DNA of 64,000 nucleotides from Butyriboletus loyo (lineage: Eukaryota; Basidiomycota; Agaricomycetes; Boletales; Boletaceae): NCBI GenBank assembly GCA_038093515.1, contig JBBPSI010000001.1, positions 186,001-250,000 of the forward strand. Reading direction: 5' to 3'. Below, one piece after another: positions 11,304 through 22,611 of the stretch (position 1 is the stretch's first letter; every line of letters begins with the position of its first letter). The notes beneath the pieces were generated by a model, which ran no database searches, was not told the DNA's origin, and saw only the letters and a list, made by a program, of their open reading frames with translations. Position numbers and translations under genes: made by a program.

Positions 11304-14300
11304 TTAAGAATAAAAACTACGCGAGAGCCGACTGGGCGTGCCGGGTCGTGAGTTGTATGTAGAACCAACACCAAAAGGTGTTGAATATCCCGACCTCGAT
11401 CCAGGTAGTCTGCTTGTGGAAAACGCGGGGGACGCCATTGGCGTTGCATTCCGAGAACTAGCCGCGGACTGTGTAGACATCCGCTCGTCACTGTAGCGAT
11501 TCAGTATCCGCACGACGTCCCGCGTGATTGAATCTAGATCTGATAATTCCCGTGGAGACAAAGAAAGGTCTTCATTTAGCATTTCTTCATCCGCTTCGTC
11601 CTCTCGTGCGGGCATGCCCGCGAGGTGAGGCACAGTGCGCATTTTGCCCATCATTTTGCTCATATGAATACCCTCGAATACCCGCAACATGCAGGCCTCC
11701 ATCATGGTCTTCAAGCGCAGGAGGTCATCCAGAACGTCCAAGTTTCCGACAATGGGCAACCATTCATCACATTCGAGCCCACGTTCAGTGACTTGGATAT
11801 CGTTCGCACCAAATAACAAATAAGTCATAGGATCGAGACGTGTCGTGTTGATGAGGTACATTTGCGGAGTTTGGCCAGCGACGGTGAGATTCTGCCGTTT
11901 CTCCGCGTATGCATACAGTTGCTTCTCTCCCTGGAGAAACGAGGTGTCATCTTGGGACGACCTGATGTGCTTGCGGTGGTTTACACTACTCGGATGAATG
12001 AAGGTCAGCTATCGAGATACGATCAGTTGACACAGCACGACGACAATGACGAAAAGCCTGACCTTGTCGTGCTGGGTGCGCAATGTCATCTCACCCGTTC
12101 GGACAGCAAACTTGGGTTGGGTGGCAACAGAAACGAGGGTAGCAAGTAAGGGGTGGGAATGTGCATTGACATTGAGTGCGGGTGGCACTGTCCATTCGTG
12201 GTCGCGTGATCGACCGTACACACTTCCCTCAGTCGCATCGATAATCCCGGCTTGATACAGGGAATGGAGGAGATGTCCTCGAACTTTGGTGATCAGTGCC
12301 AGCGTTGACTTGGAGAGAAAGTTGTCAGTGCAGAACCGGGACGCCCGCGCATGCTCGCCATTGCGGTACATCTCGTGCCATGCATCGTAAGCGTTTAGTA
12401 TCGTCAGTGCATCGGATCTAAACTCCCTTGGCGACCAAGTAGCCTTGACGGAAGCTGCCTCTGCCTTGAGATGTATAGGAGAGAAGAAGGGATCTCGGTT
12501 TGTGAGGATGGCAGCTAGGGTCAGCGCTTTGTCAAGACAACGGAAGAAGACGCCATACAGGACCAAACGGCCCATCTGTACATCCACTGGCAGTTGCAGG
12601 AGGACACGACCAAGGGATGTCAGGTTCTTCCGATGGTCCAAAGCACCCACCATCTGAAGGGCTTTCATGGCTGCCGCGACACGATCGGCTGCAGGAGGCT
12701 CAATTGTTGCTGCAAGAACATCCTCGACCTCCATTCCGGGGAAGCTCAGGGCCTTGACATGCATAACGACATTGCTCAGATCCACACGCTTCATCTCAAC
12801 CGTCTGATGTGGATGAAGGTTTGCAGCACGAGTCTTGCTCAAGAGACCAAAGTACTCTCCAGGGCGATGCCTGCCTGCGCGTCCGGCCCTCTGGTTAAGA
12901 TTCGATGTGCCAACCCATGCCGAGACAAGGGAGGATATATGTCGATCTGGATCAAACCGTAATTCCTTGATCTTGGCGGTGTCGATAATGTAGACAACGT
13001 CTGGAATCGTGACTGAGGTCTCGGCAATGTTCGTTGCCAAGATAACACGACGAACGCCCTTGGGAGGGGGGTCGAAAATGACTTGCTGTTCGGAAAGGGG
13101 GATCGTCGAGTGTAGGACATGGATACTATATTTTCCTTGAGAGCCGAAATCGAGTGGAAGCCTATCGTCCAACAAGAATCGTTGCACGGACGAGATTTCT
13201 TCCCAACCGGGCAGGAAGACGAGTACATGGCCGGAATCGGACTGTTGGAGAACGTGCGAGACAACGGCAGCTACGAGAGGGGCAGGCAGTTCGAGTTCGT
13301 TGTCAGTCAGCATGGGCTGATGAGACGATGATGGATAGGACGGAACGGCGGTGTGATGGCGCTGGGCGTACGCCTCTTCCCGGGCGAGGTATCTGGAGAC
13401 AGATTCGTCGGCGAACACCCAGCCAAGCTGGGGTTGTACCTTCATGTCATCGACGAAGTCCTCTAAGAAGAATCTTGCGACAGGGAAGGTGCGACCGGGG
13501 ACTTCGATCACCGTCGCCTTGTTACCGGCTACATCAGGAAAGTACTCTTGGAACAAATGTGGGTCAATGGTGGCACTCATGAGCACGACTTTGAGAGGGA
13601 GGTTACGTGTCTTGCGGTCTTCCATCAGGCGCTTGAGCACGACAAGGAGGAGATCCGTATCGACGTCCCGTTCATGGACTTCATCGACCAAAATGTGTGT
13701 GACATGGTCAAGTTTCGCGGCTACGATACCATCCTCTGACATGGCAGACTGAAGACGCCTGAGCAAGACACCGATGGTACAAAAAGTGATGGAACCATGT
13801 TCTTCAGGCAGTTTTGACTCGAAACGAACGCTGTAACCCACGGAGCCAGATCCAACGACCTCGCCACGCTCCTTTGCGACGCGGTCGGCGACACTGAGTG
13901 CTGCGAGACGCCGAGGTTGCGTGCAAATGATGTTGCAGTGTGCGCCTTCACCGCGATCGATATAGTCGTCGAGGATAAGCTGAGGGACCTGTGTGGTTTT
14001 GCCGGATCCGGTGGCAGCCATGCAGATAGTGACGTCGTTGTTGGAGATGTGGGAGAGGAGGTCCTGGGAACGGGTGTAGATGGGTAGGGCGGCGCGCATG
14101 GTTCGGATTTTCTCGGTGGATGGATCATGGAGACATGCCTGGCGTCTATTGTTGAGTTCTGCGGACCTGCTGGCAGCGAGGTGAGGGGGATAATAACGAG
14201 AATATGAGGGACGTGGGGCGAGTGGGCGAGGAGCGGTTGTAGATTGATTTGAAGCGGGCCTGCTCTTGTAGAGCATGCACTTTTTGATATCGGAGCAAAG

Positions 14301-15205
14301 GTCGAGGATATCGTCAGCGAGGGTGTTGCTGACGTTTAGAGCGACCTTTGGGGCGAGACCGAGATCCTTTCCTGACTTTGCGGCAGCGAGGTAGCGCTTC
14401 CAAAGATCTGGATCGCAGCTCTCGAGGTACTGGGAGACGTCGAGGAAGCACTGAATGTGGGCGTTCTTTTTGGTGGAGGCGGTACCCATGCCGATGCGAC
14501 GACCATCGACGGACATGACGACCTGCCAGGTAGGAGATGTATGCTTGGCTTGAAGGTATTGGTAGTCGATGTCAGGCTTGGGGAAGTCGTAGAGACGACA
14601 GTAGTAGTCCATGAAGCTGCGTGCGCGCTCATACGAGACGAGGGAGCCATCGGAGAGGGTGCGCTGGGACGGGGGGGTGGGGGCAAGGGGGACAGACTTG
14701 GATGGCTTGTCAAGCTGGATACGTGTCAGTTGCAGATTGCGGGTAGGAGGGAGGGTACAGACCAGGCCGTGGTGGTGGAGCTGGTAGAGGGCGGACAGGG
14801 CACACAGACGTTCTGCAGACTTTTTGTCGGGATGGTCGCCTATGGCGGTGATTTGGGGGTCGGTGTCGAGGAGGAGGGAGCAGCTGTGGGAGGGGTGAGC
14901 GGGGAGAGAGGGGGGAGAGAGAGGACGGACCGGAAGATGGGTCGGTTGGCGGTGGAGTCGAAGAGGTTGGTGAATTGATAGTTGAGAGGGACGGAGAGGA
15001 GGGCGGCAAAGTTGGCGACGGGTGACTTTGGGTTGTCGAGGAGGGATGGCTTGAGCGGGGGGCGGGAGAGGGTGTGCTGGCCGTGGGTGTTTTTGATGTG
15101 AGGGGCGTCGTGGAGGGGACCGTCGAGGGGGGCAATCCTTTGTAGTTTTCCGGGACGGTTGTGAGGAGGAGTGGCGAATGAGCGCTTGGACGAGGATCTG
15201 TGCAT
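11304..15205 (-). CDS. DEAH/RHA-family ATP-dependent RNA helicase with N-terminal dsRNA-binding domain
   Basis: A DExH helicase of the DHX9/DHX29/DHX36-like group that remodels RNA or RNP. The start is at 15205 (MHRSSSKRSFATPP) or possibly the in-frame ATG at 15241. A dsRBM-like segment (AIGDHPDKKSAERLCALSAL; WQVVMSVDGRRIGMG) precedes the helicase core. Core motifs seen: I ATGSGKTTQVPQL; II DEVH, a variant of DEAH (about 13675); III SATID; V NIAETSVTIPDVVYIID; VI QRAGRAGRHRPG. A C-terminal OB-fold part follows (YLINTTRLDPMTYLLFGAND, about 11860-11800), then a Ser/Thr-rich tail ending at 11304. Introns lie near 14870, 14740 and 12005. It starts only 39-75 bp downstream of the JAC1 stop, so its promoter probably lies within JAC1. 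Confidence 0.9.
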
Positions 15206-15280
15206 CGTCGCCAACGCCCGACGCCGAAAGGAGATCAACATGTTCTACAGCGAGTACAAAAACGAGGCGTCCGTTTTATT

Positions 15281-16054
15281 TTATTCGTCGGCATTCTCCG
15301 CGCGCTGCTCGATCGCGTCGTCGATGCCCAGCAGATATTTCAGCCGCACCGCCCACCTCCTCGCCCTCGTCCAGTCCCCCACTCCGACCGCCTCCTCGAT
15401 CATCCCAATCGTTCCCCGCAGCTTCCCTACAAATCGCTCAGCACCACACAGACAACACAGTCTATGCACTCGCCGTCGTTGGCCTCCTTCAGCCCCCCAA
15501 GTCCCTCCCCCACACTCCGCTCAATCGCCTCCCTCGCCTCCATCACCTCCATGATCAGCTCCATGTCGTCCACCTGCTCCGTCTCCCCCACCTCCTCCCC
15601 GTTCCGTCGCAGCACATACGTAATCCGCTCCATCGGCAACAGCAGCGTCTTGTATGCCGTGTTTACCGCGTTCGACACTGCCAGCGCCGCGTCCTTGTCT
15701 CCCTTAGTATCTCTTTAGTCCACGTTGCCACACTAGTCTAGAATACCTTACCTCGCTCCTCGTCGCCCACCCGTCTGGGTGACACAGTCTTTGTGCCTCC
15801 AGAAACCTCCGTTTCAGATCACCCGTGTCAACCACGAATGGGTTCGGCCCGTATGGCAGCCCGAGCAGCTCGTGGTGTGTGGTTGAGTCGTGCACCCTCC
15901 CAATGTATCTGCACCCCGTGCACACCGGCAGTGCAGTGGGCAGTCCTGCCCCGCACGATGGACATGTCCTCGTCCTCGCCCCTCCCAGCGTGTATCCCCG
16001 TCGCTGTGCCAGTCGACGTGCGCCGAGTTTGCCGAGCTGGCTCAACATGTTCAT
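15281..16054 (-). CDS. JAC1: Mitochondrial J-type co-chaperone for Fe-S cluster assembly (HSC20/Jac1)
   Basis: J-protein that delivers the scaffold Isu1 to mitochondrial Hsp70 during iron-sulfur cluster transfer. The start MNMLSQLGKLGARRLAQRRG (16054; another ATG at 16048) resembles a mitochondrial presequence. Two CxxC pairs follow (CPSCGAGL; VCTGCRY), as in animal HSCB. The J-domain HPD motif is in RLCHPDGWA. After an intron at about 15750-15700 comes AALAVSNAVNTAYKTLLLP and then MEVMEAREAI, the HscB C-terminal helix region. The last part, RLKYLLGIDDAIEQ, lies in another frame. It can be joined only by removing a GT-AG interval of 32 nt (about 15426-15457), or else there is a frame lesion. 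The stop is at 15281-15283. Confidence 0.85.
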
Positions 16055-16131
16055 GAATCATGGGAGTCCCACAGTCGGAACGATTTCCTCTTTTATTTCC
16101 TACTCCACACATGTCCCTCCACCATTCGCAT

Positions 16132-17379
16132 ATGCGCGCAGACGACCCCGCCGCTGCCGATCCCGCCCGTCGTCGTCTCCTCCACAAATCTCCCTTTCCT
16201 CGCTTCCCGTCTATCCCATCACGCCCCTCCAAACCCAAACCCAACCTCAAACACCTTTCCCCCACCGACCACCTCGAAGACGACATACACATTGACGATG
16301 CCCACCTATCTCACCCCCCAAATGATGACAAAGACCTATACCGCTGGGCTATCTTGTACGAACACCAGAGGGGGTACCGCCATTCCCCCCTCTCCTCTTT
16401 CTCGCTGACCGTATCTTCTAGAGTCACCCTCTTCTCCACTCCATTCTATTCTCCTCTCTCCCTCCTCCTATTCGATCCACAGCCATTCACATTACCCCAC
16501 TCTTACAAAACCCGCACCTCCCACCCCAATCTTTCACTTGACAACTACCCATTCCCGGACGGCACCTGGCGCTGGGTCTCCACCGCCTGGATGATCGACA
16601 TGCGAACAGATCTCGGCGAGGTACAGCACGATGGTTTTGAATACAACTGGCGCTTCCGTGACGATCATTGGCATGCCCAAACTGGAAAACTCGGAGCCGG
16701 CGCATGGGTCAGACGCAGACGCTGGATCAGGCTCATGATGCGTCCCGCAAACCACACACATGGAGACAACGCCAATGCCAACCACCATACCGCCATTCCT
16801 TCGCGCTCCCCTTCCTCGCCCTCTCTCGTGCCCCCTGCTCACAAACTCTTCTTGGTTGAGTTGGATCACCAGGTACCCCACATATGGGACGGAGGCGAAC
16901 GAGACTGGCAACACGTCCATCGCTTGCTCAGGCAGCTTGGACGCGACGGGCGCAAACTCGAACTCTGGCGATTGTGGCTCGGCCCTCGTTCGCTGACGCA
17001 CGCATACGACATCAAGCTAAAGGGTAAGCAGTCCGACGCTCCGTCACTTTCCTCGCAAGAAGTCCTTCAAAAGCGTCTCTCGGATGCCGTTCCTCAGGGA
17101 AACCTCCCTTCGCTTGTCCACCTGACTACCATCCTTAGGAATCATGTACGTGTATTCCCTCCATCCTTGCAGACTGACCAGAACGCCCATGCGGCCTAGG
17201 GAGAGGCTATTCTCCACTCCTTTGTATTTCCGGATTCACGTGCAGAGTTTGTCGATCTCGTGAGACAGGCCGGACTGGCACAAGAACTCGAAAGTTGTCT
17301 CGGACGTGCTTTTTCGGCGGCTGACGTTGATTTCTGGAGTTATGCCTCCAACTTGGACAAACTTTTGGACAGGGACTGA
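16132..17379 (+). CDS. DysF-domain (peroxin/dysferlin) protein, Spo73/Pex30-like
   Basis: The DysF fold is seen in fungal ER/peroxisome membrane peroxins and in the spore-wall protein Spo73. Here LYRWAILYEHQRG is split by an intron from VTLFSTPFYSPLSLLLFDPQ. The DysF core follows: GTWRWVSTAWMIDMRTDLGE, GFEYNWRFRDDHWHA and WVRRRRWIRLMMRP. After a further intron the protein ends ADVDFWSYASNLDKLLDRD with the stop at 17377-17379. No clear membrane segment is seen, so a Spo73-like soluble form fits better than Pex30. In-frame ATGs occur at 16060, 16111 and 16132. I chose 16132 because 16060 would leave only 5 bp to the divergent JAC1 start. Confidence 0.75.
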
Positions 17380-17571
17380 GACGGAGGAGGATATACCTCT
17401 CTCATACACTGCAGGACTGTACCTTTTATTGTTATGCATGAGGAAGTTTCGGGTTGGCAAGTCGGCGGTGGACTGCTACGCATTACGAGATAGTGTACTA
17501 GTCTTGCCGACTATCACATGGCGTATCTGTCTTATATTTACTTGCCCATGCCCTCGTAGTTCGGGTCCCCG

Positions 17572-19598
17572 ATGACAGTCGCATCTTCGCCCCCATCTTC
17601 GCCAGCTCCATCATGGAAAACAACGTTGGCCACACTCATAGAAAATATTTCTGATGACCCCGACCATCCCGTACAGATTGCGTTGCGCACATATTCGCTC
17701 TGCGTCTCTCTCTCGCTTGGTCCTGCATTGCTACCACTCATCTTTGCACCGTCGGTCCATCCAAAGAATCTCAGGGCGCGTGCGAGGGTCTTTTGGCGCG
17801 CACTCTCGAGGGAGTTGCGGCCGACTGGGTTCGCCTCAGCCATTACAGCCGCTGCTGGGGGTGGAGCAGCCGTGCAACGACTCTGGGCCTTCCTGGACCA
17901 TCGATATCCCCACCCCCCGGCCTGGATACACTACATCAACGCCAAGTTATCGCTGTGCCAGAGAGCATTTCTGGCAAACGTAATTACCTCGACGCTTGCG
18001 GTCACTCTTCTGCAATGGAGGAAGCGTCGGCAGCTTCGAGCGGCGTCCCCCACCTTGGACCTCAGCTTACTGCTCCTCGTTCGCGCACTCGACGCGTCGG
18101 TACAGGCCTTCCTCCTTCGAAAGGCACGGGAGATCGCTGCACGACAGATTCAGGCCCCTTCACGCAACGGTGTAGCGTCACGGCCCTCCGGGTTACCCCT
18201 CACACCGCCCGATACCAGGTTGCTCGACCAGCATCGCAAAGATCTCACCAAAGAGTGGAAAAGGAAGGTCGCGACCCATTTGGACGCGCTTGTTTTCTGG
18301 GCCAGTTCCGCAAGGTTCGTGACCGTGCATCTTACTGCGTCCGCAGTGTTTGCGTCGCTTACTCTTCCACCAAAGGATCATGTGGTGTTTCTTCTATCAA
18401 CCTCAGAGGTATGTTGCTTTTACTTGCTCGCGGCTCGTCTGACTCGATACATGGTTCTAGGTTGCCTCTTTCCTATGTGAAATGGTATGATTTCGCGCTC
18501 CATTCTCCCACAACGACATCACATTCCTCTTCGCGACAGGATCAACTCTCTTGCTAACGTCGACAAGAGATTGTTGGAGGTCATCCGCGCTCTCCGGGAA
18601 GGCACGTGGTCATACATTCATAGTCCATCCACCAAACGCAACATCCTTGGCCCCTTGGCCGAGGAACTCGGACGTTCCCCATCATGGGGTGACCCCACCG
18701 TCCTACCTGCGTACGGGGGCGATCTCGCCAACGAGGCGTGGAAACAGCTAGGAGTTGATGAACGAAGCGGTATTGGGGGATTGCCCTGCGAGCTTGTGCA
18801 TGGTGGCGTTGGTGCAAGGTTGGGGCTTCACAATAGTTGCATTGCTAATGTTGCCATCAGAGCTATGTATGCGTTCGCCAAAGCGCTTGTCATCTATCTC
18901 CCTGTAAGTCTCCGCCGCGTGTACATTCGTATGCCTACATAACTGAATCGTGTTCGTCGATGTTTCAGGTCCATTTCTTTCCAATTCTCCTTACCAAACC
19001 CAGCTCAATCGTTTGTCCCCATCGTGCTCTACCCGCACTCCTGTCAGCTGTCCGAAGTGCGACCTTTCTTTCAACGTTTCTCTCCTCGTACTGGTTTGCA
19101 GTTTGCTTTACCCGTACTCTCGTGTTAGCTCGGCTATTCCCCGCGATCTCACACGACGTGTGGGATGGTCCTTACGGCTGTACTCTTGTTGGTTCGTTTT
19201 TTTGTGGGGCGAGTATCTGGATTGAGAACGCGAGGAGGAGAGGGGAGATGGCACTATATGTTCTGCCCAAAGCTTTAAGAGCTTCGATATCAGAAAAATG
19301 GTTGCACAGTAGGCATCCGGTGGTCCAGTTTGCGGAACGGTGAGTTGATGCGCGCCTCAATGCTTCGCTTCTGAAACCACAACGTCTTAGCCTCACATTC
19401 ATCTTATCTTTGGCATCGCTCCTGACGTTTTCTGTCCACCAACCGGAGTCATTAAGAGGTCTGTCGAGATGGACATTGGCTTTCATCATGAAAGGATCCA
19501 ATGCTGGCTTCTGGAGCAAGCGCAGGAAAGAAATTGTTGCATACCCTGTGGATTCATCTATTCCTGCACTCGCTGATACCGGTTACCGCGAGGATTGA
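17572..19598 (+). CDS. Multi-pass membrane protein, TMEM135-like
   Basis: Exon 1 (17572 to about 18410) encodes several hydrophobic segments (YSLCVSLSLGPALLPLIFAP; LDLSLLLLVRALDASVQAFL). Later exons read LANVDKRLLEVIRALREGTW, GLPCELVHGGVGARLGLHNS, AFAKALVIYLPVHFFPILLT and FLSTFLSSYWFAVCFTRTLV. The protein ends at YREDSTOP at 19598, where STOP marks TGA. The CELVH segment followed by a hydrophobic LPVHFFPILL block and the Tim17-like tail resemble TMEM135/PMP52-type proteins, linked in animals to peroxisomes and lipid or mitochondrial homeostasis. This is from remembered family pattern, not a search. Introns carry standard borders. It is convergent with DPH7, with only 75 bp between stops. Confidence 0.65.
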
Positions 19599-19673
19599 TT
19601 CCCGCTGACTACAAAGCACACTCATTGCCTACAGGCAATAGTAATGAACGTAATAGGGCAATCCAATCTCTGA

Positions 19674-21154
19674 TTACCCACTCCAGAGATGTAGCGCACA
19701 ATCGTAGAATGAACAACTTACAACCAAGGTGTCACCTCCGCCTTTATGATGCTGAAAAGACCAATCAACCCCATAAGCAAGAGATTTGTGTTGGTCAAAT
19801 CTTTTCGTTATCTCGTGACCAGTGCCGTCCGCGAGTAAACTTGCTTCCGACCCATTACTGGAAGGGTGAAAGCGGACGACCTTGAAACCATCGTGCATGC
19901 ACGCGACAAGGAGGTCGTGCTTGCGTTCGGCGGATGGATGCCACTTGACCCGCCAGGCTCCACCTCCGACGTCCACATCTGTTAGAGGTTTCAAGGGCTT
20001 GCGTGTGTCAAAAAGCCGAACTTTGTTGTCATAACTACGACAGTGTCAATTTTCCCCCAAGCACCGTCGAGCGCAACGTACCTTCCAGCAGCGATCAGAT
20101 GTTCTATATGCGGGTGGCTTTGGATTGTAGTCACCCCCGCATCGAACCTGAGTAGTGACCCTGCTCAGCTTTCTGAATACACTAGTTGCCTCGTCTTTGC
20201 ACACCATTTATTGACGAAGATGGGCCGACCAAAACCTTGTCGCTCGTCCCAGCCTTTCATTTGGAGATCATCCCCGCCTGGTCCAACGGATCAGAGGTCA
20301 TGATAAGAAATCGTGTAAAGTAAAGTTGTTACCCGAGTAAATTATGGAGTTGTCCCAGTAATTCCACGCTGCAATCCACGGCTCGTGGTCATGAGCATAC
20401 CACTTGTCAAACACAACAAGCTCTCCTTGGGAACATGGCTTGAGGAGCGACAATGTCCCATCTGATAGTGACACGATCAGGTTTCCGAGGCCGCTGCAAT
20501 AATATCTGTCACTTGTTGATGATTTCAATGAAAAAGGCTTGCTCGCACTTTGTTGGACACCGGCGGTTTGACCAGTCGAAGGAGAGACATAGGACATCAT
20601 CCGAGGCACAGGATAGTTGCTGGAGTGGAGCTAACCTGTTCTGACCGAGGATCATCATCACAATTTTTCTAACGGGACGGGATGAGTGGGGCGATAGACA
20701 CCTCGTGGGCCAGCCATTCGCGCAAAGATATGTTCCCTTCAGAATCAGCGATGCCCAAGACCGGAGTACTTGTGGATGTTCTGTGACACCTGATGATGTG
20801 AGTGATACAGTCCGTCCCGCGAAAAGGATGGTCACCATTTCAGATCAAGAACCGCTGGCAAATCGATTTCTTGGAGTTGCGAACTGATATAAACTAAGAA
20901 GTGACATCTCGTCAGAGGGGAGAATCCGAACTCACAAAGCGCTCCCCTCGGTAGATGATAGTCGAAAGACCAAGCATTTGCCTCGTCTATTCTGAATAAT
21001 TTTTGGTGCTGTCGGTGCATCGTCAGCGCCGTCGTCAGCTCCATTCCTGGTCTGAGTGGACTCTAGGTTATATGTTCCACAGACAAAGATATCTTTCAAG
21101 CCGTCGTGGGGGCAAAACTCGACCGCATCCGCTGGCCAGGTAGTGTTGAACATG
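19674..21154 (-). CDS. DPH7: Diphthine methylesterase, WD40 protein (DPH7)
   Basis: WD-repeat enzyme that removes the methyl ester from diphthine on elongation factor 2, the step before final amidation to diphthamide. The start MFNTTWPADAVEFCPH at 21154 is followed by DIFVCGTYNLE, a typical first blade. Later exons read YCSGLGNLIVSLSDGTLSLL and WIAAWNYWDNSIIYSG. The last is GGAWRVKWHPS, LLVACMHDGFKVVRF, YGVDWSF and SCSFYDCALHLW, with the stop at 19674-19676. The C-terminal SFYD-LHLW signature fits DPH7/RRT2. About six introns are needed. Neighbouring blades match WD40 periodicity by eye. Confidence 0.85.
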
Positions 21155-21499
21155 TGAATGGGATGTGACCTGTGACACAGCGTACGTTGAGTGCCTGCTA
21201 AGCTTTCTATGAACCTACATAATCTTACAGACAAGACGAGGCAGTCGATAACTGCTGCTATCCAGCTCACCATCCCTCGCTATCAAACCATGCCACTCGC
21301 CACACTTCCAGTCCATCCAGCGCATCTTGTATTTGTTCTTCTCAATGAAAACCAAGCTCCTGAGCCTGTTCTACAAGGATCAAGAGGTTCCTTTTTGTGT
21401 CAGTAACCCAGAGAGCTAGCGGTGATCCAGTCGGTAACCTAAACATCGTCCAATTCTTATCCTCCGATTCACTTGCCCTAGACACCTATCAGCTGAGGT
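21155..21499. other. DPH7 upstream region, no gene recognised
   Basis: About 345 bp between the DPH7 start codon and the first recognisable HSP104-like codons. It should carry the DPH7 promoter. The end of this stretch may contain more decayed HSP104 N-domain sequence, but I cannot align it with confidence. Confidence 0.4.
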
Positions 21500-22268
21500 C
21501 TGCAGAAACACATCGTCCGACTTCCCTCTCAATCGCCAGCTCCCGATGACATCACGCTCAGCTCTGCTGTTATCAAGGTCTTTCACGAGGCACACGATTC
21601 ATAACTTGCTCAAGATCACCTTCTCCTTGCACTCCTGGAACCGGCAAAATGCTGTTAAGCAAAACAGTAAGCTCATGTCCACATCGGTCAGCGGTGGGGA
21701 ATCGATGCATGATTTGATTAGCTTGCTTCAACTCCCCAGATGCCATGATGGATCCGAATACTATGAGAAGCATGCGATTGCACGTCCCATTGGTGCACCT
21801 CCAGGATATGGTTTGGCGCAAGTCATATTGCATTATCCTCATCGACGACATTGAAAGCTATCTCACGAATTTATGACCTTGTTCCTACAAGTCCTCGATG
21901 ATGGTCGTCTCACAGACGGTCAAGGCCGCGTCATTGACTTTCGCAACACTGTCGTCATCATGACTTCAAACCTTGTATGCACGTTGATTGATTGGATCAT
22001 GCATGTCGCTGAGGAAAGCAGCACCAAGACAACTGGTCGTGGGTGCAATTCAAGCACATTTTACGCCTGAATTTATCAACCGCATCGACGAAATCATCAT
22101 ACACGTAAGTTTGGCACCGTACCCCACTGCACGACAGCTAAATGACTCTGATAGCGTATGCTGTCGAGATCCAGCATACTCAAGATCGTGGATCTCCGGA
22201 TGAAGGAAATTCATGACAGGCTTGCAGATCGACATATTGTCCTGGACGTTGATGCCGAGTCGAAGTAA
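21500..22268 (+). pseudogene. HSP104/ClpB disaggregase relic (N-domain fused to second AAA+ domain)
   Basis: Decayed copy of the Hsp104 protein disaggregase. From 21500 the frame reads LQKHIVRLPSQSPAPDDITL, then KVFHEAHDS, a TAA at 21602-21604, and LAQDHLLLALL, which is the Clp N-domain. It runs directly into a degenerate Walker A (PGTGKMLLSKTV, about 21630-21665) and FNSPDAMM. After frameshifts come SEYYEKHAIARPIGAPPGY (about 21755-21810), IILIDDIE and [19 protein letters not shown] (21873 on). [32 protein letters not shown] and KIVDLRMKEIHDRLADRHIV follow, with a stop at 22266-22268. All but the first of these belong to the second AAA+ domain. The first AAA+ and middle domains are missing. 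Stops and frameshifts argue against a working protein. A functional HSP104 presumably lies elsewhere. Confidence 0.85.
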
Positions 22269-22611
22269 TGTCTTGTGTCTATTGGTTATACGGAGCTCGT
22301 CTACTGAACCGCGCGATCCAAAGCGAGGTGCTGATCCCATTGTCCATCTGGTTGCTCTCTGATCGCATTCGCGATGGTGAGACCGCAGAACAGAATAGTT
22401 ATCATTCCCAACCACGATGAAAGCGTCGAGATTCGGAAGGGGTCGACATTAATGAGATAGAGGAAATGGACTAGACGCGCACGTATCACGCATGTAGCAT
22501 GTAACCTTGAAAGTTTCGAGATTCCAAGGTCTGCCGAAATTTCCATTTCGAGGTCGAAATTCACCTACACTTTCCGGTGGGCCCGAAAGTTCGCCAGCGA
22601 CCACGACCAGC
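22269..22611. other. gap between HSP104 relic and NDUFS6
   Basis: About 340 bp with no recognisable gene. It should contain the NDUFS6 promoter. No repeat or RNA gene was seen. Confidence 0.4.
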
